From contig CALDIE010000080.1 in the NCBI GenBank assembly GCA_937901625.1, positions 1 to 24,595 on the forward strand: 24,595 nucleotides of DNA, in the 5' to 3' direction. The stretch's first letter is position 1, and every line of letters starts with the position of its first letter. This DNA comes from an uncultured Lachnospiraceae bacterium (lineage in GTDB: Bacteria > Bacillota > Clostridia > Lachnospirales > Lachnospiraceae). Shown piece after piece: positions 15,288-22,308 of this stretch. Both the position numbers and the translations under genes were made by a program. Under the pieces are notes generated by a model. The model saw only the letters and a list, made by a program, of their open reading frames with translations, did no database searches and had not been told where the DNA came from.

Positions 15288-16172
15288 TTAAACCTTTTCC
15301 TGTATATTCTTGCCGAGCAGTCCCGTGGGCTTAACAAGCAATACGATGATCAGGATCGCGAATACGATCGCGTCCGCCAACTGGGTGGAGATGTAACGCT
15401 TACTTAAAATCTCCACGATACCCAGAGCCAGTCCGCCGATCATGGCACCCGGAATGGAACCGATACCGCCGAGTACAGCAGCAACAAAGGCTTTGATACC
15501 GGGCATGGCGCCGGTGTAGGGCGTCAGTGTCGGATACGCGGAGCACTGCAGAGCGCCCGCGATCGCTGCCAGTCCGGAACCGATGGCAAAGGTTAAAGAA
15601 ATCGTCCTGTTTACGTTGATCCCCATCAATGTGGCGGCTCCCTTATCCTCCGATACGGCGAGCATCGCCTGACCGGCCTTGGTCTTTTTAATAAAGAACT
15701 GCAGCGCGATCAGGATCACCAGACTCGTTACGATCGTTACGATCGTGATCCCCTGGATCTTAAACTGTCCGTCTGCAAGCGTAATCCCTTCCCAGGATAC
15801 AACAGAGGAGAAGGACTTCGGATTTGCCGTATAAATCAAGAGTGCGATATTCTGAAGAAAATAGCTGACTCCGATGGCCGTGATCAGAACCGCCAGATTG
15901 GAAGCCGCGTTACGAAGCGGCTTATAGGCTACTTTCTCTGTCAGAATTCCCAGGATCGTACAGCCTGTCATGGCGATCAGAATCGACAAAAGCGGGTGCA
16001 GACCCCATGTGGTCCCCGCCGTATAGATCAGATATCCTCCGATCATGATGACATCGCCGTGCGCAAAGTTAAGCATCTTGGCAATACCGTATACCATCGT
16101 ATACCCAAGCGCGATGATCGCGTAGACACCGCCCAGACTTATACCGTTGATCAAATATGTCAAAAAACTCAT
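15288..16172 (-). CDS. livH: Branched-chain amino acid ABC transporter permease LivH
   Basis: The second permease, 294 residues, with around eight membrane segments. GGVYAIIALGYTMVYGI (14-30) and LNFAHGDVIMIGGY are the LivH hallmark near the N-terminus, and GLAAIAGALQCSAYP and AAVLGGIGSIPGAMIGG in the second half form the coupling-loop region. AGGAGACGG precedes the ATG. It is separated from livK by 155 bp with a strong hairpin, an arrangement typical of operons in which the binding protein is made in excess. Confidence 0.95.
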   Translation of the reverse strand: MSFLTYLINGISLGGVYAIIALGYTMVYGIAKMLNFAHGDVIMIGGYLIYTAGTTWGLHPLLSILIAMTGCTILGILTEKVAYKPLRNAASNLAVLITAIGVSYFLQNIALLIYTANPKSFSSVVSWEGITLADGQFKIQGITIVTIVTSLVILIALQFFIKKTKAGQAMLAVSEDKGAATLMGINVNRTISLTFAIGSGLAAIAGALQCSAYPTLTPYTGAMPGIKAFVAAVLGGIGSIPGAMIGGLALGIVEILSKRYISTQLADAIVFAILIIVLLVKPTGLLGKNIQEKV

Positions 16173-16243
16173 ATCCGTCTCCTATTCTTCCGGTTTATCG
16201 CTGTATCTGTATAAGAAAAAGGTCTTCCCTCTACGATACACAA

Positions 16244-16272
16244 GGGAGGATGCCAATTTCTGGCATCCTCCC
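16244..16272. repeat. Perfect 12-bp hairpin between livK and livH
   Basis: GGGAGGATGCCA (16244-16255) and its exact complement (16261-16272) flank a 5-nt loop. On the coding (minus) strand the next bases are CTTGTGTATC, not a T-run, so complete termination is unlikely. It would act as a 3' mRNA stabiliser or partial terminator that raises LivK over the membrane components. Confidence 0.75.
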
Positions 16273-16327
16273 CAATTCTATCACACTTTTTTGTTTATGT
16301 CGCCGTTGTTGTCTTATGGTATAACGA

Positions 16328-17527
16328 TCATTCGGTCATTACATACTCGCCGTTAACGATCACAACCGCACGGGGCTCCTTGTCAGGCTCGCCGTCTGCC
16401 GTCCAGGTGATACCTGTACCGGAAGTCAGAGCCGGAGAGAAGGTGATCGTGGTGATACCGGTCTTCATGCCTTCGCAAATATCGGAAATGCTCATATCCG
16501 GTGTCAGGTTCTCGGCCTCAGCGATCTGCTTGATGGCATATACTGCATCGTAAGCGTCAGCACCGAACTGGTTGGGAACATGACCTGTCATCTCCTGGAA
16601 CTTGGTTACAAAGTTAACCGTCAGATCATCCGTATCATTTGCGGAGAACGGAGTTAACAGCAGCAGACCCTCAGCCAGAGACGTATCAAAGTTCTCCAGA
16701 GTCAGGATACCGTCCATACCGTCGCAGCCGAAGAATGTAGGAGCATAGCCCATGTTGTTTGCCTGTGTCAGGATCAAAGAAGCCTCCAGGTAGTAGATCG
16801 GTAAAAAGATCAGATCTGCTCCGGCGTCCTTGGCCGCCTGGATCTGTACGGTGAAGTCCGTAGCGGAATCCGTGGTGAACGCGCTGTCGGATACAATGTT
16901 AAGACCCTTAGCGTTTGCCTCTGCAACGAAGGAATCATGGATACCTGCGCTGTACTGTGTAGAGCTGTCATAGATGATCGCGATCGCGGATCCGGAAAGC
17001 TCTGCGTCATTTGCAAGATAATCTGCGGAAGCAGCACCCTGGTTAGGGTCAGAGAAACATACACGGAAAGCATTGGGATACTGTACGCATGCTACTGCCG
17101 TTCCGGAAGGAGTGAGCATGAACATGTTGTCCTCGTTAGTCTTCTCACCTACAGCGATGGTAGGATCGGAAGTTACACAACCAACCAGCATCTGCATACC
17201 CCAGTCCTTTAAGGTGTTGTATGCGTTAACGGACTTCTCTGCGTTGTGCTCATCGTCCTCAAACTTATAGCTGATCTGGTATCCGTTGATACCGCCCTCC
17301 GCGTTGATCTCATCAACAGCGATCGTGATGGCATCTCTTACATCGGAACCGTAGATAGCAGCGCCACCGGTGGTGGGTCCGATGCCGCCGATCTTCCATA
17401 CGGCACCCTCCGCGCTCTCCGCGGATGTGGAACCTGTTTCGGTAGAAGCGGTGTTTTCACCGCAGCCTGCCAGAGAGGCAGCCATCATTACGCCGGCCAT
17501 TGCCAGACCGATCAATCTCTTTTTCAT
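16328..17527 (-). CDS. livK: Branched-chain amino acid ABC transporter substrate-binding lipoprotein
   Basis: A 399-residue extracytoplasmic binding lipoprotein (periplasmic-binding-protein-6 type). The signal peptide ends in the lipobox LAGC with Cys22 as lipid anchor, then a Ser/Thr/Glu-rich linker to about residue 43. The mature domain starts VWKIGGIGPTTGGAAIYG, where the family binds the amino acid, and contains GGINGYQISYKFEDDE (58-73). AAGGAGG precedes the ATG at 8-nt spacing. It heads the liv cluster behind a long structured leader. The ligand is probably Leu/Ile/Val, but relatives bind other amino acids or small amides, so specificity is inferred. Confidence 0.94.
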   Translation of the reverse strand: MKKRLIGLAMAGVMMAASLAGCGENTASTETGSTSAESAEGAVWKIGGIGPTTGGAAIYGSDVRDAITIAVDEINAEGGINGYQISYKFEDDEHNAEKSVNAYNTLKDWGMQMLVGCVTSDPTIAVGEKTNEDNMFMLTPSGTAVACVQYPNAFRVCFSDPNQGAASADYLANDAELSGSAIAIIYDSSTQYSAGIHDSFVAEANAKGLNIVSDSAFTTDSATDFTVQIQAAKDAGADLIFLPIYYLEASLILTQANNMGYAPTFFGCDGMDGILTLENFDTSLAEGLLLLTPFSANDTDDLTVNFVTKFQEMTGHVPNQFGADAYDAVYAIKQIAEAENLTPDMSISDICEGMKTGITTITFSPALTSGTGITWTADGEPDKEPRAVVIVNGEYVMTE

Positions 17528-17550
17528 AGTTTCTTCCTCCTTTTTCTTTC

Positions 17551-17575
17551 ACCCCGCCGCCAGATCGCCCGGGGT
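17551..17575 (-). promoter_or_regulatory. GC-rich hairpin just ahead of the livK ribosome binding site
   Basis: ACCCCG and CGGGGT arms enclose 13 nt that can pair further, ending about 10 nt before the AAGGAGG of livK. The stretch is far richer in GC than the rest of the leader. GAGAGACC beside it is complementary to GGTCTCTC in the upstream terminator hairpin, so a long-range alternative fold is possible. Confidence 0.45.
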
Positions 17576-17616
17576 CTCTCCCTGTAACTGTCGTATCACA
17601 CTCCGGAAATGAAATC

Positions 17617-17678
17617 AAAAAAAGGGGCTCACGGGCACAGAGAGACCGTATCTCTCCGTAACCGATATTGAAACCCCC
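17617..17678 (-). terminator. Terminator-like structure in the livK leader (possible attenuator)
   Basis: On the minus strand an outer stem GGGGTTT/GAGCCCC (17677-17671 with 17630-17624) encloses a perfect hairpin GAGAGA-TACGG-TCTCTC (17656-17640) and is followed by seven T residues (17623-17617). The 5' arm overlaps another possible hairpin, GAAAC-GGGG-GTTTC, that would exclude it. A promoter candidate lies upstream of it, which would make it a livK attenuator; it may otherwise simply end the preceding lipoprotein transcript. Confidence 0.55.
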
Positions 17679-17716
17679 GTTTCCTAATTCATACCCAAAA
17701 ATATAATACAAATAGT

Positions 17717-17745
17717 ATCATATCATCAATATGCACAAAACTCAA
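17717..17745 (-). promoter_or_regulatory. Candidate promoter for the livK operon
   Basis: TTGAGT (17745-17740) and TATGAT (17722-17717) with a 17-bp spacer in an AT-rich stretch, immediately after the DUF3298 gene. The transcript would start near 17710 and carry a leader of about 180 nt. An overlapping alternative is TTGATG (17729-17724) with TTATAT (17706-17701), also at 17 bp. Confidence 0.55.
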
Positions 17746-17777
17746 TGAATTTTTTTTACCTGTGCGCTTGAAAATTT

Positions 17778-19478
17778 TTACCCTGCGTAAGCGATGTTCG
17801 GGAAGACTTCATCTTCCGGCACTCCGTTGATACGGTACGGCCAGTCTGAATGATCCATCTCAAGTCGCGCGATACGGCCGTCATCCAGAATGCAGTCCAC
17901 GTATTTTACGTTATCCGTACGCCACCGTCTGAAGGTAGTACCGGCGGGTATGGTTACGTCTGTATCCACCGTATTTCCTTCCTCATCAACGATCGTTGCC
18001 TTGATATCCTGTCCGGAAACAAACTCCTCTTTGGCAGCGTAGTCAACATATTCATAGAAACCGCTCTCCTGCGCCAGTCTTCCGTCGGCGGTGGCATGGC
18101 AGATTACGCGGAGTCTGGTAGTACCGAACATATCGGTGCGACGGTAAAAGACGAGATTTTCCGGATCCTGCTGGCAAAGGCGTCCGCCGTCATCACGCCC
18201 CTCATTATATATGTATGGCGTAAACAGATCCGGACTCTCCACATACTTTATGGAATCTTCCGTTATGGCATAGAGATCATAGTAGCAATAATCATTTTCC
18301 ACTGTGCTCTCCACAAAGAGTAGCGCCGTATCCGTTCCGACAGCGGCAACAAAAGCCCTCAGACGATCGTAATGATAATTTTCGTCATTTTCGTAACTCG
18401 TATCTCCGACATTAACGGTATACCCTTCGGTCATTCCCCATTCCGTTTTGCTGCCATCGTCCACACGGATCTCCACGCTCTGTCCGTCTCCGTTAAGGTC
18501 AAGTCTGGTCGGAGCATAAGGGATAAGGTAGGTAACGAAGGTATCCGTCGTTCTGCCCCAGCCGGGTACGATCATTCCATCCAGATCATCAAACGTTAAC
18601 TTTACGCATTGAAAGCCCGAAGCAAACGGAGCAATCTCGTAAGGTGAGAAATACACACTGATCCCGTCATACTCCACCGTCCATGTGTAATAATATCCGT
18701 CTTCCTCATGGATGGAATAATCCGCCAAAAGCTGTGCCGGTTCACCAAAGAAGATGTCAACATCATAGACTTCCGTCAGTTTTTCGGCAACCATATCCCG
18801 GAAAGCAGCATTATCCGTGATAATGTCATCCAGTTTAAGCACCCGTCCGGTCTGCGGTTCGTAATTGGCGTGGGTAAAGTAATAATCGCCGTGCGCTCCT
18901 CCTATATATGCCGAACATACACTTAAAACACTCAAGACCTGATCATCCGCGCGATGCACAGAACACTCCCTGTTTCTGTAGTAGGACCAAAAAGAATCCC
19001 CCAGGTTGTCAAGGTCATAAAGGGCGTATTCAACACCTTCCTCCCTCATGGTCTCATAATTACTCAAAAGATCTGCTTTCTCCTCATCCAGCACTGCCGC
19101 CAGCTTCGGATACCGGCTTCTCATCACCTCATCCGGAATGATATACTCCACTTCCGAATCATAGATCACATCCTGATACAGATCCCAGTCGTAATAGGAT
19201 AAATATTCGACGGATCGTAACGGACTGTAGGAAGCCTGTGCCGTTTCCTGTCCTTCTCCGGTCTCTGTCTTCCCTTCCGGCTCTGTCTTTTCCTCCGGCT
19301 CTGTGCCCGAAGGATTCTCCTCCCTGTCCCGGTCGCGCCTCTCTTCTCTTTGTGTTCTCTCTCCTCTTCTCGCTCTGCTGTCTTCCTCTTCACCTGAGCC
19401 GAAAGCGCATGCGCCCATGCCGATCGCCAGTCCTATGCAGGCGGCGCCAAGCAATCCCCTGATGATTTTCTTTTTCAT
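17778..19478 (-). CDS. DUF3298 (RsiV/PdaC-type) domain lipoprotein
   Basis: A 566-residue exported protein. The signal peptide ends GMGAC, giving a probable lipid-anchored Cys24. Residues 27-82 are a low-complexity linker of Arg, Glu, Lys and Thr. A DUF4163/DUF3298-like region spans about 85-300, with the recognisable YIGGAHGDYYF (191-201), LDDIITDNAAFRDMV and YFSPYEIAPFASG, as found in RsiV anti-sigma factors and the deacetylase PdaC, where this region binds a ligand such as lysozyme or peptidoglycan. The remaining 260 residues are unassigned; near the C-terminus ATIVDEEGNTVDTDVTIPAG looks SH3b-like. GGGGAGGGG precedes the ATG. It follows the cytidylate kinase-like gene by 30 bp. A cell-surface role is likely; the exact function is unknown. 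Confidence 0.8.
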   Translation of the reverse strand: MKKKIIRGLLGAACIGLAIGMGACAFGSGEEEDSRARRGERTQREERRDRDREENPSGTEPEEKTEPEGKTETGEGQETAQASYSPLRSVEYLSYYDWDLYQDVIYDSEVEYIIPDEVMRSRYPKLAAVLDEEKADLLSNYETMREEGVEYALYDLDNLGDSFWSYYRNRECSVHRADDQVLSVLSVCSAYIGGAHGDYYFTHANYEPQTGRVLKLDDIITDNAAFRDMVAEKLTEVYDVDIFFGEPAQLLADYSIHEEDGYYYTWTVEYDGISVYFSPYEIAPFASGFQCVKLTFDDLDGMIVPGWGRTTDTFVTYLIPYAPTRLDLNGDGQSVEIRVDDGSKTEWGMTEGYTVNVGDTSYENDENYHYDRLRAFVAAVGTDTALLFVESTVENDYCYYDLYAITEDSIKYVESPDLFTPYIYNEGRDDGGRLCQQDPENLVFYRRTDMFGTTRLRVICHATADGRLAQESGFYEYVDYAAKEEFVSGQDIKATIVDEEGNTVDTDVTIPAGTTFRRWRTDNVKYVDCILDDGRIARLEMDHSDWPYRINGVPEDEVFPNIAYAG

Positions 19479-19508
19479 ATTCCCCTCCCCGGTATTGATT
19501 ATATCCTG

Positions 19509-20159
19509 TTACTTAACGTAATCTTCTTTAACGATCCCGTAGCGGATCTTTAAATACTCTTCGATCATCGCCACGCACCGGTCGTAATCGAGTTCTCCGG
19601 TGTTTAAGCAGATGTCGTAATTGTATGGGCTCTCCCATTCTTTTCCGGTATGATAACGGTAATACTCCCTGCGGTACTTATCCTGCTCATTGACATGCTT
19701 TTCCGCTTCCTTCCGGCTAATCCCCAGACGCTCCATCTCCGTGCGTATGCACTGCTCTAACGGAGCATAGACAAATACGCTCACCACGTTGGGAAAATCC
19801 CGCAGGATGTAGTTGGCTCCCCGGCCGATGCAGACAAAGCTCTCCGTCTCCGCCAGCTCTTTTAACACTTTTGCCTGAAAAGCAAAAAGGTTATCGTTCT
19901 TGGTAAAGTCCGGACTCTCCGGAGGAATGATCTCTCCCTCATAGACTTTCGTCGTCACCTTGTAGAGAAGGCTTTTTTTCATTGTCTCATCCGCTTTGGC
20001 AAAAAGTTCCTCGCTGATACCGGAATCGTCACTTGCCAGGCGAAGGATCTTTTTATCATAAAAGTCGATCCCGAATTCTTCCGCCAGTTTCCTGCCGATG
20101 TATGTTGCCCCGCTTCCGCAGGTTCTGGTAAGCGCCACCACAAATTTCTTTTCACCCAT
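19509..20159 (-). CDS. Cytidylate kinase-like family protein
   Basis: A 216-residue P-loop protein related to cytidylate kinase. The P-loop region is LTRTCGSGATYIGRKLAEEFG (10-30, key residues G15-S16-G17), where relatives usually have REYGSGGR; FYDKKI follows, then a lid with many Arg/Glu residues (ERLGISRKEAEKHV). The open frame extends 89 codons upstream, but that stretch reads as non-coding sequence; the ATG at 20159 is chosen because the family begins here and AAAGGT/GGGGG lies just upstream. It differs from the canonical Cmk and may phosphorylate another nucleotide or small molecule. Its position after pyrD is compatible with pyrimidine nucleotide metabolism, but that is inference. Confidence 0.85.
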   Translation of the reverse strand: MGEKKFVVALTRTCGSGATYIGRKLAEEFGIDFYDKKILRLASDDSGISEELFAKADETMKKSLLYKVTTKVYEGEIIPPESPDFTKNDNLFAFQAKVLKELAETESFVCIGRGANYILRDFPNVVSVFVYAPLEQCIRTEMERLGISRKEAEKHVNEQDKYRREYYRYHTGKEWESPYNYDICLNTGELDYDRCVAMIEEYLKIRYGIVKEDYVK

Positions 20160-20302
20160 ACCTTTGTACCCCCGTTCTGTATGTATTTCCACCCTTGCCG
20201 GGTGTCTTCCCTCACCTGCTGCCGTATCGTGCCGGATGCCTTCCCTCTTCAATTGCTTTCCCGTAACAATGATCCTGCCCGGACGCTGTATAGCCCGTAT
20301 GT

Positions 20303-21211
20303 CTATCTTACCGCACCCACAAGTTCGTTTACATCTTCCACACCGTAACGTTCCATGTACGCCTCGATCCCTTCGATGACTTTTATAGTCGTCCGGGGAT
20401 CCACAAAGTTCATGGTCCCGACACAAACAGCCCTTGCCCCCGCCAAAAGGAATTCTATGGCGTCATCTCCCGTGGCGATACCGCCCATGCCGATCACCGG
20501 GATCTTTACCGCATGTGCCGCCTCGTAAACCATCCGAAGCGCCACCGGCTTTACGGCCGGTCCGGAAAATCCACCCGTTTTATTGGCCAGAACAAACTGC
20601 CTCTTATGAATATCGATCTTCATACCGATCAGCGTATTGATCAGCGATATCGCGTCCGCGCCGCCGCTTTCCGCTGCCAGCGCCATATCCCTGATGCTTG
20701 TAACGTTGGGCGAGAGCTTCATGATGATCGGCTTCTTTGCCACCGCGCGGATCGCGCGTGTCGTCGCCTCCAGCACTTTCGCGTCCTGTCCGAAAGCCAG
20801 GGCACCCTGCTTGACATTCGGGCAGGAAACATTGATCTCCAGCATATCGACCGGCTGATCGTTTAAACGCTCCGCCACCTCCAGATACTCCTCCACGGAA
20901 TGTCCGCAGACATTGACGATGATGGGAAGATCCGGCGCATTTTCCTTAAGCCACGGGATATCTCTTTCTATAAAAACATCGATCCCCGGATTTTGAAGTC
21001 CGATGGCGTTGAGCATACCTCCGTATACTTCCGCCACTCTGGGAGTGGGATTTCCCTCCCAGGGAACATTTGCAACACCCTTGGTGACGATCGCGCCCAG
21101 ACGGTTGATATCCACCATCTCACTGTATTCCTGTCCGGATCCAAAGGTTCCCGAAGCCGTCATCACCGGATTCTTTAACGTCACTTTGGCAATCGTAACT
21201 TGTGTATTCAT
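20303..21211 (-). CDS. pyrD: Dihydroorotate dehydrogenase B, catalytic subunit
   Basis: Class 1B flavoenzyme oxidising dihydroorotate to orotate, which passes electrons to NAD through PyrK. It has ASGTFGSGQEY (19-29), NAIGLQNPG (68-76), the FMN/substrate loop LEINVSCPNVKQG (124-136) with catalytic Cys130 (Cys, not Ser, is the class 1 base), KTGGFSGPAVKP and GMGGIATGDDA near the C-terminus. I chose the ATG at 21211 because GGAG lies 9 nt ahead; an in-frame ATG five codons upstream lacks a ribosome binding site. PyrK lies upstream, as expected for the heterotetramer, but 219 bp away instead of adjacent. Confidence 0.95.
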   Translation of the reverse strand: MNTQVTIAKVTLKNPVMTASGTFGSGQEYSEMVDINRLGAIVTKGVANVPWEGNPTPRVAEVYGGMLNAIGLQNPGIDVFIERDIPWLKENAPDLPIIVNVCGHSVEEYLEVAERLNDQPVDMLEINVSCPNVKQGALAFGQDAKVLEATTRAIRAVAKKPIIMKLSPNVTSIRDMALAAESGGADAISLINTLIGMKIDIHKRQFVLANKTGGFSGPAVKPVALRMVYEAAHAVKIPVIGMGGIATGDDAIEFLLAGARAVCVGTMNFVDPRTTIKVIEGIEAYMERYGVEDVNELVGAVR

Positions 21212-21252
21212 AAGCAAATTCTCCATACGTTTACTTTTATATCATGATACCA

Positions 21253-21311
21253 GGGTCACAAGGTCATAATGCGTTCAAACCTGTTTGATAAGCATTATGA
21301 CTTTGTGACCC
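21253..21311. repeat. Dispersed palindromic element, copy B (core)
   Basis: GGGTCACAAGGTCATAATGC (21253-21272) and its complement at 21292-21311 match at 19 of 20 positions. The loop itself contains TCAAAC-CT-GTTTGA, so the whole 59 bp can form one long hairpin. It is preceded by GATACCAG, as in copy A at 6204. It lies between pyrK and pyrD. Confidence 0.85.
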
Positions 21312-21395
21312 GCGAAACACGAACAAGTAGCGCTATTGCGCGGATTGTGAGTGTTTCAGGGTTGCGCGAGTTTATTTTGCAACGAAGCAATTCGT
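21312..21395. repeat. Hairpin-rich non-coding extension of palindromic element B
   Basis: Two further inverted repeats follow the core: GAAACAC (21314-21320) with GTGTTTC (21351-21357), enclosing GCGC-TATT-GCGC (21330-21341); and ACGAA-GCAA-TTCGT (21382-21395). No coding frame with a ribosome binding site is seen. The whole pyrK-pyrD gap (21212-21430) is thus a string of at least three hairpins, either a repeat element or a structured RNA. Confidence 0.65.
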
Positions 21396-21430
21396 GACAT
21401 CCGTCAGGCGCAAAAGGTACAAAGCATTCG

Positions 21431-22210
21431 TCAAAGGTCCACATCTCTCGCGTCAAAAACCGGTCCTTCGGTACAGATCCTGGTATTCTTCACATGGGTA
21501 TGATGATCTGTCTCCACCGTCCTTGTAACACAGCCGAGACAGGCGCCGATCCCGCAGGCCATCCTCTCCTCCAAAGAGATGTAGGCTTCCATACCGTGCT
21601 CCGAAGCGTACTTCTTAACCGCCTTTAACATCGGCATGGGACCGCAGGCTAAAACCACTTCACCGGTGATCCCCTCTGCCTCCAGGGCATCGATCACGGT
21701 TCCCTTTGTCCCGACACTTCCGTCCATCGTGGCGATCACGGTTTTCGTCACCCGGTCAAAATCCTCCCTAAGAAAGAGGGAACAGTCCGCATAGCCGAGT
21801 ACGACCACCATACTTTTCGCGATCCCCCGCAAAGCCTGTGCGGTATACAGCATCGGCGGGATACCGATGCCGCCTCCAAGAAGGATCACGTCTTTGTCCC
21901 GCATCTTTTCCACATCATAGCCGTTTCCCAGAACGCCCAAAAGGTCGAGTGTCTCTCCCTGCGCGTACGCGGATATCTCCTTTGTTCCCGCGCCGCCGGC
22001 ACGATATACCAGCCGCAGGATCTCTTCCCCGGGATCCGCCTCGCAGATACTGATGGGTCTTGACAACAGCCGGCTTTTATCCTTTGGATAGACGCCGACA
22101 AACTGTCCCGGCTTTGCCTCCTTCGCCATCGGTGTCCGAAGTCTTATGTCAAATATTCCCGTCGCGATCTCCTTTTGAGACACGATCACACTTATTTCTT
22201 TTCTCTTCAT
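21431..22210 (-). CDS. pyrK: Dihydroorotate dehydrogenase B, electron-transfer subunit
   Basis: A 259-residue FAD and [2Fe-2S] protein that links PyrD to NAD+. The FAD motif is RPISI (51-55), the NAD-binding loop LLGGGIGIPPML (110-121) and CGPMPML (189-195), and the cluster ligands are Cys219, Cys224, Cys227 and Cys246 in the family spacing. GGGAG precedes the ATG. It lies 98 bp after pyrC and has its own promoter candidate. Confidence 0.95.
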   Translation of the reverse strand: MKRKEISVIVSQKEIATGIFDIRLRTPMAKEAKPGQFVGVYPKDKSRLLSRPISICEADPGEEILRLVYRAGGAGTKEISAYAQGETLDLLGVLGNGYDVEKMRDKDVILLGGGIGIPPMLYTAQALRGIAKSMVVVLGYADCSLFLREDFDRVTKTVIATMDGSVGTKGTVIDALEAEGITGEVVLACGPMPMLKAVKKYASEHGMEAYISLEERMACGIGACLGCVTRTVETDHHTHVKNTRICTEGPVFDARDVDL

Positions 22211-22267
22211 AGCGGGTCTCCCATTTTCGTTTCTCCGTATGCTCCTTCATAACGGGGATCTTTCTTA

Positions 22268-22276
22268 ATTATAACA
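22268..22276 (-). promoter_or_regulatory. Extended -10 promoter upstream of pyrK
   Basis: TGTTATAAT on the minus strand is a perfect TATAAT with the TGn extension, about 57 bp ahead of the pyrK start; no good -35 is seen. It would allow pyrK-pyrD expression apart from pyrC. Confidence 0.55.
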
Positions 22277-22308
22277 CATCCTGCCGCAGTTCACGTCCCG
22301 AATCCTTC

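Noticed and set aside
16244..16272. Rho-independent terminator after livK
   Set aside because: On the coding strand no T-run follows the stem; full termination would silence livHMGF, so it was called a hairpin only.
17528..17710. T-box or other known riboswitch in the livK leader
   Set aside because: No T-box core such as the AGGGTGGNACCGCG segment, and no other aptamer signature I know, can be found.
20160..20426. 89-codon N-terminal extension of the cytidylate kinase-like frame
   Set aside because: It overlaps the pyrD 3' end in another frame, has a Cys/Arg-rich composition, and the family start and ribosome binding site are at 20159.
22211..22308. Short leader peptide (MKEHTEKRKW...) ahead of pyrK
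   Set aside because: Its ATG lacks a Shine-Dalgarno site and the frame overlaps pyrK before stopping; no pyrimidine attenuator structure accompanies it.
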